From NCBI GenBank assembly GCA_044432975.1, contig JAWXUC010000017.1, positions 1 to 20,270 on the forward strand: a stretch of DNA of 20,270 nt, in the 5' to 3' direction. Under the pieces are notes generated by a model. It worked only from the letters and a program-made list of their open reading frames with translations. It did not search any database and was not told where the DNA came from. The DNA is from JAWXUC01 sp044432975. GTDB lineage: Bacteria; Pseudomonadota; Alphaproteobacteria; RF32; CAG-239. Below, one piece after another: positions 1 to 7,758 of this stretch. The position numbers were made by a program, and so were the translations under genes. Numbering within the stretch: the stretch's first letter is position 1; each line of letters begins with the position of its first letter.

Positions 1-240
1 AAACTGGAGATAGATGTAAAATCATCTAAGATAATAAAATAATCTTTAGCTTAATAAAGCGCTGGATCAATAATCCAGAAAGCTATAAAGCACCAGCTCG
101 ATAAACTGGAGATAGATGTAAAATCATCTAAGATAACAAAATAATCTTTAGCTTAACAAAGCTCTGGCTCAATAATCCAGAAAGCTCTAAAGCACCAGCT
201 CAATAAACTGGAGATAGATGTAAAATCATCTAAGATAATA
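1..240. repeat. 102-bp tandem repeat built of small hairpins (about 2.35 copies, cut by left edge)
   Basis: The same unit begins at 1, 103 and 205, so the period is exactly 102 bp; copies differ at only a few bases. Each unit holds a row of short inverted repeats: TAGATG/CATCTA (11-28), GCTT/AAGC (49-60), CTGGAT/ATCCAG (62-78), GCT/AGC (82-91) and CCAG/CTGG (93-109). All reading frames on both strands have stops inside the unit, so it is not protein-coding repeat DNA. The array ends abruptly near 240 and continues off the left edge. It could be transcribed as a hairpin array or act as a DNA element; the sequence does not decide. Confidence 0.9.
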
Positions 241-310
241 AAATTGGCGGAGTCAAAACCGTCGTTGGAATAAACTTTCAAAATACACAAGTTTGACAAA
301 TACTATAAAT

Positions 311-400
311 GGAGAGATGGCAGAGCGGTTTAATGCAGCGGTCTTGAAAACCGTCGTGGGTGCGAGCCCACCCTGAGTTCGAATCTCAGTCTCTCCGCCA
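311..400 (+). tRNA. tRNA-Ser, anticodon UGA, CCA encoded
   Basis: The acceptor stem GGAGAGA (311-317) pairs with TCTCTCC (390-396), followed by discriminator G and encoded CCA (398-400). The anticodon loop CTTGAAA (343-349) gives anticodon TGA, which reads UCA serine codons. A long variable arm (GTGGGTGCGAGCCCAC) is the class II hallmark of tRNA-Ser, and the T-loop GTTCGAA is present. An 11-base match to its anticodon-stem region (AAAACCGTCGT) also occurs upstream at 255-265. Its 3' end is duplicated at 3443, which makes it a candidate integration site. Confidence 0.96.
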
Positions 401-432
401 CATGAAACAAACGCCCTTTTGGGTGTTTTTTT
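391..432 (+). repeat. Left copy of tRNA-Ser 3'-end direct repeat (att-like)
   Basis: CTCTCCGCCACATGA (391-405), which is the 3' end of tRNA-Ser plus five bases, recurs exactly at 3443-3457. In both places a terminator hairpin begins 20 bases after the repeat starts. This is the geometry left by site-specific integration into a tRNA 3' end. No recombinase is visible between the copies. Confidence 0.75.
411..432 (+). terminator. Intrinsic terminator of tRNA-Ser
   Basis: ACGCCC (411-416), a TTTT loop and GGGTGT (421-426) form a six-pair stem with one G-U pair, running into a seven-T tract. It lies ten bases after the tRNA CCA. Confidence 0.85.
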
Positions 433-491
433 GTAAGAAAACTAAGACTTACAGCCTTGTTCGTAAGTATAAAATGACAAACAAGCAAAAG

Positions 492-562
492 ATCAATACT
501 TATGAATAAACTTTTGATTAAGTGCTTATTTTTATTTTAATTGCGTTTCTTATATTTTCAAA
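492..562 (+). repeat. Left copy of 71-bp direct repeat flanking the restriction-modification genes
   Basis: Aligned without gaps to 2580-2650, a hand count gives 61 of 71 identical bases; the first 18 bases (492-509 and 2580-2597) are identical. The copies lie on either side of the restriction-modification pair, as expected for insertion with a long target duplication. No ORF of note lies between this copy and the endonuclease start at 666. Confidence 0.8.
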
Positions 563-665
563 GCTCAAAATATAAAGTTTGATATTTAATTTTTTATATA
601 AAAACATTTGCAAGAATAATTTTTAAAGTTTATTATTTGTTAACTTTCATAAAAAGGATTAAACG

Positions 666-1448
666 ATGAATTACTGGACAAAGCTAAGCTTAGAGTTTGC
701 TAATCAAAAGAATTACTTAGACGAATTGTTTAAAGTATATCCAACCATTCCCGATGGAATAAGAGAAATTAATGAAGAGGTTTGGGGAAAGATAGAAAAA
801 TCATTTGCTTCTCAAAATAATATAGAGTTAGTAGATAATCTATTAAAGCTTAACCTTTTCCCTATAAAAGATTCATATGTTGCTTATTTAAAAAGAGATA
901 AGTCAGCAAAATCCAGAAATCCAGAAACAATTAATCGTTTAGCAGGAAGATTGTATGATATGGGAATAGATAAAATTTTTGAAAAATGTTCTGAACCTAA
1001 AGAAACAAACAGACAAATAGGACCTCTTTTTAAAAATTGGATAAACAAAGGTGTTTTAGGTGTTCCATCAATGGGATTGGAAGAGTTCTCATCCACTTCG
1101 GCAAATGCCGTATTAAAAGCATCTGATTTAGAAATGATGAATTGGGCAAGAGAATATCTTAATTATTTGAGAGACAAAGGGCTTGATTTTATAGGTCGTT
1201 TTGGTGGTAAATATGTTATTGGAGAAGCCAAGTTTTTAACAGATTTTGGAGGTCATCAGGACGCTCAATTTGCAGATGCAATGTCTACATTAAGATACCC
1301 TAACGTAAATGCAATACAAATTGCTATATTAGACGGAGTTTTATATATTCCTTCAAAAACTAAAACGCATCAATCTATTACAGATAATACAAGAAATGAG
1401 AACATAATGAGTGCTTTAGTTCTAAGAGAGTTTTTATTTAATTTATAG
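666..1448 (+). CDS. Type II restriction endonuclease (PD-(D/E)XK fold, possibly Tsp45I-like)
   Basis: Predicted to cut unmethylated DNA at a specific site, as the partner of the methyltransferase that begins ten bases after its stop codon. The likely catalytic core is D174 in 'GLDFIG' followed by the hairpin 'GEAK' with E187 and K189. The segment after it ('FLTDFGGHQDAQF', 190-202) reads like restriction-endonuclease families such as Tsp45I; that family name comes from memory of the motif and is not certain. At 260 residues its length is normal for a type II enzyme. An AAAAAGG ribosome binding site lies 5' of the ATG. The gene is the first of a two-gene unit flanked by a 71-bp direct repeat, so it was probably acquired by transfer. 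The recognition sequence cannot be read from the DNA. Confidence 0.8.
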   Translation: MNYWTKLSLEFANQKNYLDELFKVYPTIPDGIREINEEVWGKIEKSFASQNNIELVDNLLKLNLFPIKDSYVAYLKRDKSAKSRNPETINRLAGRLYDMGIDKIFEKCSEPKETNRQIGPLFKNWINKGVLGVPSMGLEEFSSTSANAVLKASDLEMMNWAREYLNYLRDKGLDFIGRFGGKYVIGEAKFLTDFGGHQDAQFADAMSTLRYPNVNAIQIAILDGVLYIPSKTKTHQSITDNTRNENIMSALVLREFLFNL

Positions 1449-1457
1449 AGTAGAAAA

Positions 1458-2579
1458 ATGGAAATAGCGTATAAAAATAAAAAAAAATATGAAGATATCT
1501 TAAATAACTCAAAAAGCTATAGCCTTAATAAAGAGTGGAAAGAAGATGTTAACAAACTAATATTAGGAGAGAATTTAACAACACTAAAAACTCTATTAGT
1601 CAACTATAATTTGAAGAGTAAATTTGATTTAATATATATAGACCCACCATTTTCAACAAATACAACTTTTAGAATAAGCGATGATAGAGCCTCAACAATA
1701 AGTATGGCAAGCGATGCCGAAGAAGCTTATAAAGACAATTTATCTGGTTCTGACTTCTTAGAATTTTTACGAGAAAGATTAATAATAGCTAAAGAACTAT
1801 TATCCGATAAAGGGTCTATATATTTACATATTGATTATAAAATAGGACACTATGTAAAAATTATAATGGATGAAGTTTTTGGCATGGATAACTTTAGAAA
1901 CGACATAACTAGAGTAAAATGTAATCCAAAGAACTTTGAAAGAAAAGCTTATGGAAATATAAAAGATATGATTCTTTTTTATACAAAGACAAATAATCAC
2001 ATATGGAATAAACCGTCAGTAAAATATTCAGTAGAAGATATAGTTAAATTATTTCCTAAAACAGATGAGAAAGGACGAAAGTACACAACAGTTCCTTTGC
2101 ACGCTCCTGGAGAAACTAAAAGTGGAAAAACTTCGATGAAGTTCAAAGGAATAAGTCCACCTAAAGGACGGCATTGGAGATGTTCTCCTGAAGAATTAGA
2201 TATATTAGATAAAAATGGTTTGATAGAATGGTCATGTAACAATGTTCCACGAAAAAAAGTTTATGCAGATGAAAAAGACGGAAAAAAAATGCAAGATATT
2301 TGGGAATTTAAGGACCCTCAATATCCAGACTATCCAACACAAAAGAATATAGATTTATTAAAATCAATTATGATGGCTTCTTCTAACAAAGATAGTTATA
2401 TTTTAGATTTTTTCTGTGGCTCAGGAACAACACTGATTGCAGCAGAAGAGTTAGGAAGAAGATGGGTTGGTATTGACCAGTCAAAAAATGCTGTAAAAAT
2501 TGCAAAGAAAAGATTAGAGAGCAATAAAGACTTATACTCAATGCCTTTTGACTATATTGAAATGACAACTGAGGCTTAA
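1458..2579 (+). CDS. Site-specific DNA methyltransferase, beta-class (probably N6-adenine)
   Basis: Transfers a methyl group from S-adenosylmethionine to DNA, protecting sites from the upstream endonuclease. Catalytic motif IV, DPPF (62-65, in 'DLIYIDPPF'), comes before the AdoMet-binding motif I, 'FFCGSGTT' (318-325), and this order defines the beta class. 'YPTQK' (292-296), typical of the family, precedes motif I. The intervening variable region (about 150-290) is the likely target-recognition part. The length of 373 residues is normal. The gene follows the endonuclease by nine bases and is probably cotranscribed. A run of nine A (1479-1487) lies near the start of the reading frame and is a possible slippage site. 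The downstream 71-bp repeat copy begins one base after the stop, so the inserted unit ends with this gene. Confidence 0.92.
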   Translation: MEIAYKNKKKYEDILNNSKSYSLNKEWKEDVNKLILGENLTTLKTLLVNYNLKSKFDLIYIDPPFSTNTTFRISDDRASTISMASDAEEAYKDNLSGSDFLEFLRERLIIAKELLSDKGSIYLHIDYKIGHYVKIIMDEVFGMDNFRNDITRVKCNPKNFERKAYGNIKDMILFYTKTNNHIWNKPSVKYSVEDIVKLFPKTDEKGRKYTTVPLHAPGETKSGKTSMKFKGISPPKGRHWRCSPEELDILDKNGLIEWSCNNVPRKKVYADEKDGKKMQDIWEFKDPQYPDYPTQKNIDLLKSIMMASSNKDSYILDFFCGSGTTLIAAEELGRRWVGIDQSKNAVKIAKKRLESNKDLYSMPFDYIEMTTEA

Positions 2580-2650
2580 ATCAATACTTATGAATAAGAT
2601 TTTGATTAAATGCTTATTTTTACTGTGCCTGCCTTTTTTATATTTTCAAA
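2580..2650 (+). repeat. Right copy of 71-bp direct repeat flanking the restriction-modification genes
   Basis: This is the partner of 492-562. It starts one base after the methyltransferase stop codon, so the repeat marks the right boundary of the inserted pair of genes. Confidence 0.8.
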
Positions 2651-2698
2651 CTTTAATATATAGAATCTGAGTTTCTAATTAATTAATATATTTATTTC

Positions 2699-2727
2699 TT
2701 TACATTTATCAAATTTATAACTAAACT
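2699..2727 (+). promoter_or_regulatory. Possible promoter for the structured leader and lipoprotein gene
   Basis: TTTACA (2699-2704) and TAAACT (2722-2727) are separated by 17 bases. The -10 box matches consensus at only four positions. The expected transcription start, near 2734, coincides with the first base of the hairpin series that follows, which is the main support. Confidence 0.4.
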
Positions 2728-2734
2728 TATTCTT

Positions 2735-2922
2735 AGATAGGATGATTACCTATCTGAGGTGTCGAAACCTCTTGAAAAGCGTTTTACAAAACGAAAATTT
2801 GTTATACCTGAAGGTCTTTATGACTGGAAGGTGGCAAAATACACCTTGCGGTCAATATGCCGCACTATTCTTTTCAATAGTTTCGAACTTCCAGTCGCCC
2901 TTAATCACGGCGATTATTTTTT
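2735..2922 (+). ncRNA. Multi-hairpin structured RNA, candidate cis-regulatory leader
   Basis: Consecutive perfect stems can be read off: AGATAGG/CCTATCT (2735-2755), GAGGT/ACCTC (2756-2771), CGTTT/AAACG (2780-2793) and ACC/GGT with a TGAA loop (2806-2815). A nine-pair stem GACTGGAAG/CTTCCAGTC (2822-2830 with 2888-2896) then encloses three further hairpins: GTG/CAC (2831-2844), TGCGG/CCGCA (2847-2864) and CTATT/AATAG (2865-2880). CGCC/GGCG (2896-2912) follows and runs into a T-rich tract (about 2917-2923), resembling a weak terminator or attenuator. The lipoprotein ribosome binding site (AAGGAAG) lies directly after it. I do not recognise the class. It may be a leader that controls the lipoprotein gene, or an independent small RNA. 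Confidence 0.55.
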
Positions 2923-2944
2923 TAACTAAAAAGGAAGTTATATA

Positions 2945-3376
2945 ATGAAAAAATTAATAATAACATTTTGTGCAACTGCATTTTTGTGTTCTTGCACATC
3001 TTTAACATATCAAGAAAGGTCTTCTATTAGGTCTTTGAAATCTGAAGGTATAACCATTGATAAAGGGATTGGGGGTTTTGAGCGTCCTGCTAGTCCTGTT
3101 GGGGCTGGCGCTTTAAATCTATTGCCAGGATTTGGCAACTTTTATCTTGCAAGCGGTAATGGTGCAGATAGTTCTCACTATTTGTATGGTTTTTTAAATC
3201 TTATAACTTGGCCGATTTCTGTTGTTTGGGGAATTCCTGAAGCGGCAATTGATGCGGGAACATTAAATCAAAGAGAGTTGGTTTATTTCTACACCTACGA
3301 TGCAATGGGCAAAAAAGCATTAGCGGATTATGGCTATAAACTAACAGCGACAGGCGAGTTAAAAAGTATAAAATAA
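2945..3376 (+). CDS. Small predicted lipoprotein with a TM2-like hydrophobic segment
   Basis: The N terminus is a lipoprotein signal peptide: basic MKK, a short hydrophobic stretch and a lipobox 'LCSC' with the lipidated cysteine at residue 17. The mature protein is about 127 residues. Its middle part ('NLLPGFGNFYLASGNG', then a hydrophobic segment to 'AAIDAG') has the Pro-Gly...Phe-Tyr pattern of small TM2-like envelope proteins. The function is unknown. AAGGAAG precedes the ATG at good spacing. It follows the multi-hairpin RNA, and a ten-pair hairpin lies six bases after its stop. It sits inside the tRNA-Ser repeat bracket but outside the inner repeat around the restriction-modification genes, so it may belong to the original locus or to the outer island. 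Confidence 0.75.
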   Translation: MKKLIITFCATAFLCSCTSLTYQERSSIRSLKSEGITIDKGIGGFERPASPVGAGALNLLPGFGNFYLASGNGADSSHYLYGFLNLITWPISVVWGIPEAAIDAGTLNQRELVYFYTYDAMGKKALADYGYKLTATGELKSIK

Positions 3377-3381
3377 AATCT

Positions 3382-3409
3382 AGCGGTTATGGTTAATATC
3401 ATAACCGCT
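3382..3409 (+). terminator. Hairpin after lipoprotein gene, probable terminator
   Basis: AGCGGTTATG (3382-3391) and CATAACCGCT (3400-3409) form a perfect ten-pair stem with an eight-base loop just after the stop codon at 3376. There is no clear T tract, so termination is likely but not certain. Confidence 0.55.
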
Positions 3410-3442
3410 TAACTTAAAATGACGTTATATAAATGTTCACAC

Positions 3443-3485
3443 CTCTCCGCCACATGATATAAGCACCCTTTTGCGGTGTTTTTTG
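3443..3485 (+). repeat. Right copy of tRNA-Ser 3'-end direct repeat with terminator hairpin
   Basis: CTCTCCGCCACATGA (3443-3457) is identical to the end of tRNA-Ser (391-405). It is followed at the same 20-base spacing by CACC...GGTG and a six-T tract, a diverged copy of the tRNA terminator. The rest of the tRNA is absent. It marks the right end of a 3.05-kb segment. Confidence 0.75.
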
Positions 3486-3500
3486 TGTTGGGAGGGGGGG

Positions 3501-3622
3501 AATTTAACGTGAGGCACTGCGTAACGGCGGGAGCAAGGGCTAAACGTCGCCCCTGACCCCGTCCTACAGTAAATAGTGCAAAAAACACCTACTTCTTTCT
3601 TATACGAATCTCGCGTTAATTT
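3501..3622. repeat. GC-rich palindromic element with imperfect terminal inverted repeats
   Basis: AATTTAACGTGAG (3501-3513) and CTCGCGTTAATTT (3610-3622) are inverted repeats matching at 11 of 13 bases. Inside are nested pairs: GCACT/AGTGC (3514-3518 with 3575-3579), ACGG/CCGT (3524-3527 with 3559-3562) and GGGC/GCCC (3537-3540 with 3549-3552). The stretch 3511-3565 is far richer in G and C than anything around it. It fits a small MITE-like palindrome or a structured RNA; no coding potential is seen. The next gene starts at 3686. Confidence 0.55.
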
Positions 3623-3685
3623 AAATTGTTTACCTTTTGATAATTTTATGATAATATAATAGTATATTATATTAAGGATGTATTG

Positions 3686-5203
3686 ATGAGTGAAGATAAT
3701 TTTGATTATAAAGTTATAGATGTTTCAAATAAAGATATGGCAGATTATTTGGGAGAAGCCCTTAATAGTCCTGACTTTAATGCTCTAATTGCATCTCAAG
3801 AAAATGTAAATATTGCTTCTTCTTCATACGAATATGTTGGACATTTGTTACAAGCTTATCTTTCTGCAACTGGAGATAATTCAAAAGAAAGTGCTATTGA
3901 AATCATTAAAGACTTTAATGAAAACAGAGCTCTAGTCAATAAAGAATTTAATAGAGACACTAGGTTAGAAGGATTGCAAGTGTATTTTGCAGAACACCTA
4001 ATGCCTAAAATATTACAAAACCACGCACAAAAGCACAATATTTCTGACCTAAACAACATTGAAAATTTAATCACACTTCAAGAATCTATTTATATGCAAT
4101 CTCGTAGCAATCAATTTTTAACACACTCTTTTAATGGTGCTTTGCTTGAAGATGTAAAAGAAGATGGGCTTGATATAACTCAAGAAAAATTTATACAAGA
4201 ATTTGCAGATTTGAAAAGTGCGGGAGTTTTTCAACCATATAAAACTGGAACTCTTTGTTTGTGTGAACTTTCTAAAGCAACTTTTGGCTATGCCTATGGG
4301 CCTGAAAGAGTCGCTTCTATCTGTCGCAATTTTAACGTAAAACAAAAAGAAGGGCAATCTCTAAACAGTTTTTATCGTGAAGGCTTAGAGGCCAACTTAA
4401 ATGCTCAAGATATTGACTTAGAAACCAGAAGAAAAGCTCATTATGCAGGTAATAAAATTATAGATTATTATTTTGGAAACAAGACATCTTGCGCAATTGC
4501 TTTTATAAAAGACGAAACTTCTTCTAAACAAGCTCCTAAAAGAGTTGCAAATGTATTTTTAAATAATTTTAATATGATAATAAATACTTGGAGTTTGGAT
4601 GACGAATTGAAAGAAAAAAGTAATCAAGCAAAAGAAAATCCTACAAAAAGAAATATTGCAAACTATATGCTAGAATATTGTCAGAAAAATCCCACAGGGG
4701 CAAGAAAAATAAAAGCAGCTTTAGTTGCTTCTATAACGGCTAATTGTTTGACTAATTTTGTTAGAAACGGCAATGCCGATGGCTACGATGCTCCTGGTGG
4801 CAAAATTGCTGCAGAAGAACTTGCAATATGTAGTTTTGAAAATCCTAATAACACATATAATAAAGAGAAAAAAATAAAAAAAGAAAAGACAAAGCAAATT
4901 GAAGAAGAATATGCTTATGAAACATATAAACAAAAATATGCTATTTTTATTAAAAAAGGAATTCAACCCAGAGAATCTCTTGAAGATTATATCAAAAACA
5001 TGAGTGCAATAATTTATGATACAAAAATAATTGATGGAAAAAAAGTAAAGCAAGAAAGCTCTGATTTTATGAACTGGAAAAAACGTGTTGGATATGACAA
5101 TCCTAAAAGTGAGAAATCTCAAGCTTTGGATAAAAGCGTTAGAAAAGGAGCAATATCTTCTGTTGAGCTTGCGATTATTCAACAAAGAAGCGGAAGAGTT
5201 TGA
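3686..5203 (+). CDS. Unrecognised 505-residue protein
   Basis: I do not recognise this protein. It has no signal peptide or membrane segment, so it is probably cytoplasmic. The N-terminal 140 residues look helical. A more conserved-looking patch (145-209) contains 'LTHSFNGALLEDV', 'GLDI' and 'TGTLCLCELSKATFGYAYG'. The spacing of His147, the Gly-Leu and the 'FGYAY' segment is loosely like an ADP-ribosyltransferase fold, but this is only a guess. The C-terminal third is lysine-rich and probably coiled (about 405-430), ending in a basic tail. I prefer the ATG at 3686 over the in-frame TTG at 3683 because AAGGA (3674-3678) is better spaced. TATAAT at 3655-3660 is a possible -10 box. It stands alone; the next gene has its own promoter. 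Confidence 0.75.
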   Translation: MSEDNFDYKVIDVSNKDMADYLGEALNSPDFNALIASQENVNIASSSYEYVGHLLQAYLSATGDNSKESAIEIIKDFNENRALVNKEFNRDTRLEGLQVYFAEHLMPKILQNHAQKHNISDLNNIENLITLQESIYMQSRSNQFLTHSFNGALLEDVKEDGLDITQEKFIQEFADLKSAGVFQPYKTGTLCLCELSKATFGYAYGPERVASICRNFNVKQKEGQSLNSFYREGLEANLNAQDIDLETRRKAHYAGNKIIDYYFGNKTSCAIAFIKDETSSKQAPKRVANVFLNNFNMIINTWSLDDELKEKSNQAKENPTKRNIANYMLEYCQKNPTGARKIKAALVASITANCLTNFVRNGNADGYDAPGGKIAAEELAICSFENPNNTYNKEKKIKKEKTKQIEEEYAYETYKQKYAIFIKKGIQPRESLEDYIKNMSAIIYDTKIIDGKKVKQESSDFMNWKKRVGYDNPKSEKSQALDKSVRKGAISSVELAIIQQRSGRV

Positions 5204-5206
5204 TTG

Positions 5207-5233
5207 TTGACTAAAATAAATATTTGTTATAAT
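5207..5233 (+). promoter_or_regulatory. Promoter of the phase-variable SGNH-like gene
   Basis: TTGACT (5207-5212) and TATAAT (5228-5233) are separated by 15 bases. TGT directly before the -10 box (5225-5227) makes it an extended -10, which offsets the short spacer. The start codon lies 32 bases downstream. Confidence 0.65.
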
Positions 5234-5264
5234 GTGAAAAAAACAAAACTATACAGGACTAACA

Positions 5265-6205
<941 letters not shown>

Positions 6206-6374
6206 CTTCTAATTATTTTATTGTTTAGTACTGTCAAAGTAGGAGAGAATATTATTCTTCCGACAGTAAACATCCTTTTTTTCATTGCCTTACGGCAATG
6301 ATGGCGATTAATAATCGCGCCTACAACTAGAAGGTTTAACAATTATGTAGGCATAATAATTGCTTATTAAGGGG
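6206..6374. other. Intergenic region with a cluster of hairpins
   Basis: No gene is seen from 6206 to 6432. It holds four stems in a row: ACTGTC/GACAGT (6230-6267, with GAAT/ATTC inside), CATTGCC/GGCAATG (6283-6300), GCGATT/AATCGC (6304-6318) and GCCTACA/TGTAGGC (6319-6352). The first is followed by a T-rich stretch and may terminate the upstream gene. The rest could be a small RNA or repeat-derived DNA. Confidence 0.55.
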
Positions 6375-6402
6375 TTTACTTTTTGAAAAAACCGTATATT
6401 GT
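6375..6402 (+). promoter_or_regulatory. Probable promoter of the yegD-like gene
   Basis: TTTACT (6375-6380) and TATTGT (6397-6402) are 16 bases apart, 30 bases before the start codon, which has AAGGAAAA as ribosome binding site. Confidence 0.5.
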
Positions 6403-6432
6403 AGCAAAAATCACAAATATAAGGAAAAGATT

Positions 6433-7704
6433 ATGGCTGAAACTTCTTGCGGAATAGATTTTGGAACAACAAACACGTCTGCAGCTTTTGCAAACAACAA
6501 AAAACAGCCTTTACTTGTTAATGTTGAAGGGAACGCAACTTCTACACCATCAACAATCTTCTTTTCTGCTCAAAAACATGATGTCTCTTTTGGCCGTGAA
6601 GCTTTGTCTAGATATATGGGGGGTGAACACGGGCGATTTATGAGAAGTTTGAAAAGAGTGCTTGGTTCTAACTTAATGAGAACAGGAACTCAAATAAATA
6701 CAAAGACCATTAAGTTTGACCAAATTCTAGGATTATATTTAAAAAACATTAAAAGCAAAATTGATTTGCAAGCTCAAGATAATGTTGAAAATGTTATTAT
6801 GGGGCGTCCTGTTCATTTTAGAGATAATGATGAAAAAGGCGATACCCAAGCACAAGAAGAACTTAAAAGTATTGCAAAGTCTGTTGGCTTCAAAAATATT
6901 GAGTTTCAGTTTGAACCTATTGCAGCTGCTTTTGCTCATGAGGCAAAATTAAGCAAAGAAGAGCTTGCTTGCGTGATTGATATTGGTGGGGGAACTTCTG
7001 ACTTTTCTATTATAAAAGTAGGAAACAATCTAACATCAAAGACAAACAGAAAAGATGACATTTTAGCTAATACTGGTGTTAGAATTGGCGGTAATGATTT
7101 TGATAAAGATTTATCATTAAAAACATTTATGCCAGAGCTTGGAAAAAACACAACCTATGGCAAAAATAACCAATATGAAAAAGAACTGCCTGTGCCAACG
7201 TCTCACTTTTTTGACTTATCTGAATGGAGCTCTATTAACTCTTTATATAATTATAAAACCTTGAACTTTGTTAAAAAGATATTGTTTCAATCAAATGATA
7301 TAGATAAATATGGAAGACTTGTTGATGTGATTGAAAATGAACAAGGACACGCTTTGTTAAACAAGGTGGAAGAAACTAAAATAAATTTAACAAATAATCT
7401 TGAAGCTAATGTATTATTAAACTTTTTAAGCAACACTCCTTCTGTGCATTCAACTAAAGAAAACTTTGAAGATGCTATTTTTAATAATTTGCAAAAAGTA
7501 TCTAACTCTGTAAATGAATGCCTTATGCAAGCTCAAACAAAACCAGAAAAAATTGGACTTATTATATTAACTGGTGGTTCTACAGAAATTCCGTTTGTTA
7601 AAGAAACTCTTTGTGCTCATTTTCCTAATGCAAAATTATCTGCTGAAAACAAGTTTTCTTCTGTTGGCTTAGGCCTTGCCTATGATGGCATGCGCAAGTT
7701 TTAA
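6433..7704 (+). CDS. yegD: YegD-type Hsp70 family protein (nucleotide-binding domain only)
   Basis: An actin-fold ATPase related to DnaK. The phosphate 1 loop is 'GIDFGTTNTSAA' (7-18), the connect region is 'FEPIAAAFAHE' (160-170), phosphate 2 is 'VIDIGGGTSDFS' (181-192) and the adenosine loop is 'ILTGGSTEIPFV' (378-389). At 423 residues it ends after the nucleotide-binding domain and lacks the substrate-binding domain and lid of DnaK, as in E. coli YegD (about 450 residues). It is therefore not the housekeeping chaperone; the client or role of YegD proteins is not established. It has its own promoter and ribosome binding site. No J-domain or GrpE gene is nearby. The zinc-protease gene follows with an independent promoter, so cotranscription is not required. 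Confidence 0.9.
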   Translation: MAETSCGIDFGTTNTSAAFANNKKQPLLVNVEGNATSTPSTIFFSAQKHDVSFGREALSRYMGGEHGRFMRSLKRVLGSNLMRTGTQINTKTIKFDQILGLYLKNIKSKIDLQAQDNVENVIMGRPVHFRDNDEKGDTQAQEELKSIAKSVGFKNIEFQFEPIAAAFAHEAKLSKEELACVIDIGGGTSDFSIIKVGNNLTSKTNRKDDILANTGVRIGGNDFDKDLSLKTFMPELGKNTTYGKNNQYEKELPVPTSHFFDLSEWSSINSLYNYKTLNFVKKILFQSNDIDKYGRLVDVIENEQGHALLNKVEETKINLTNNLEANVLLNFLSNTPSVHSTKENFEDAIFNNLQKVSNSVNECLMQAQTKPEKIGLIILTGGSTEIPFVKETLCAHFPNAKLSAENKFSSVGLGLAYDGMRKF

Positions 7705-7709
7705 CCTAC

Positions 7710-7738
7710 TTGACTAGCAACCTATTTTGTGATAAAAT
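7710..7738 (+). promoter_or_regulatory. Promoter of the zinc-protease gene
   Basis: TTGACT (7710-7715) and TAAAAT (7733-7738), with a 17-base spacer, form a near-consensus sigma-70 type promoter. The expected start near 7745 lies downstream of an in-frame GTG at 7729, which rules that codon out as the start on this transcript. Confidence 0.75.
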
Positions 7739-7758
7739 CTCTCAAAGAGAGGGTAATT

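Noticed and set aside
1..240. CRISPR array
   Set aside because: The whole 102-bp unit is repeated, with no variable spacers between short repeats.
2822..2896. A tRNA-like fold (nine-pair closing stem, three arms, TTCGAA)
   Set aside because: Arm sizes and loop sequences do not fit a tRNA, there is no CCA end, and TTCGAA lies outside a T-loop; kept only as part of a structured RNA.
2742..2945. A 67-codon open frame on the plus strand
   Set aside because: It begins in the loop of the first hairpin and runs across the whole multi-hairpin region, has no ribosome binding site, and its composition reads like translated structured RNA.
4721..5185. A 154-codon minus-strand open frame
   Set aside because: It is antisense to the 505-residue gene, phenylalanine-rich as expected from the complement of lysine codons, and has no start signals.
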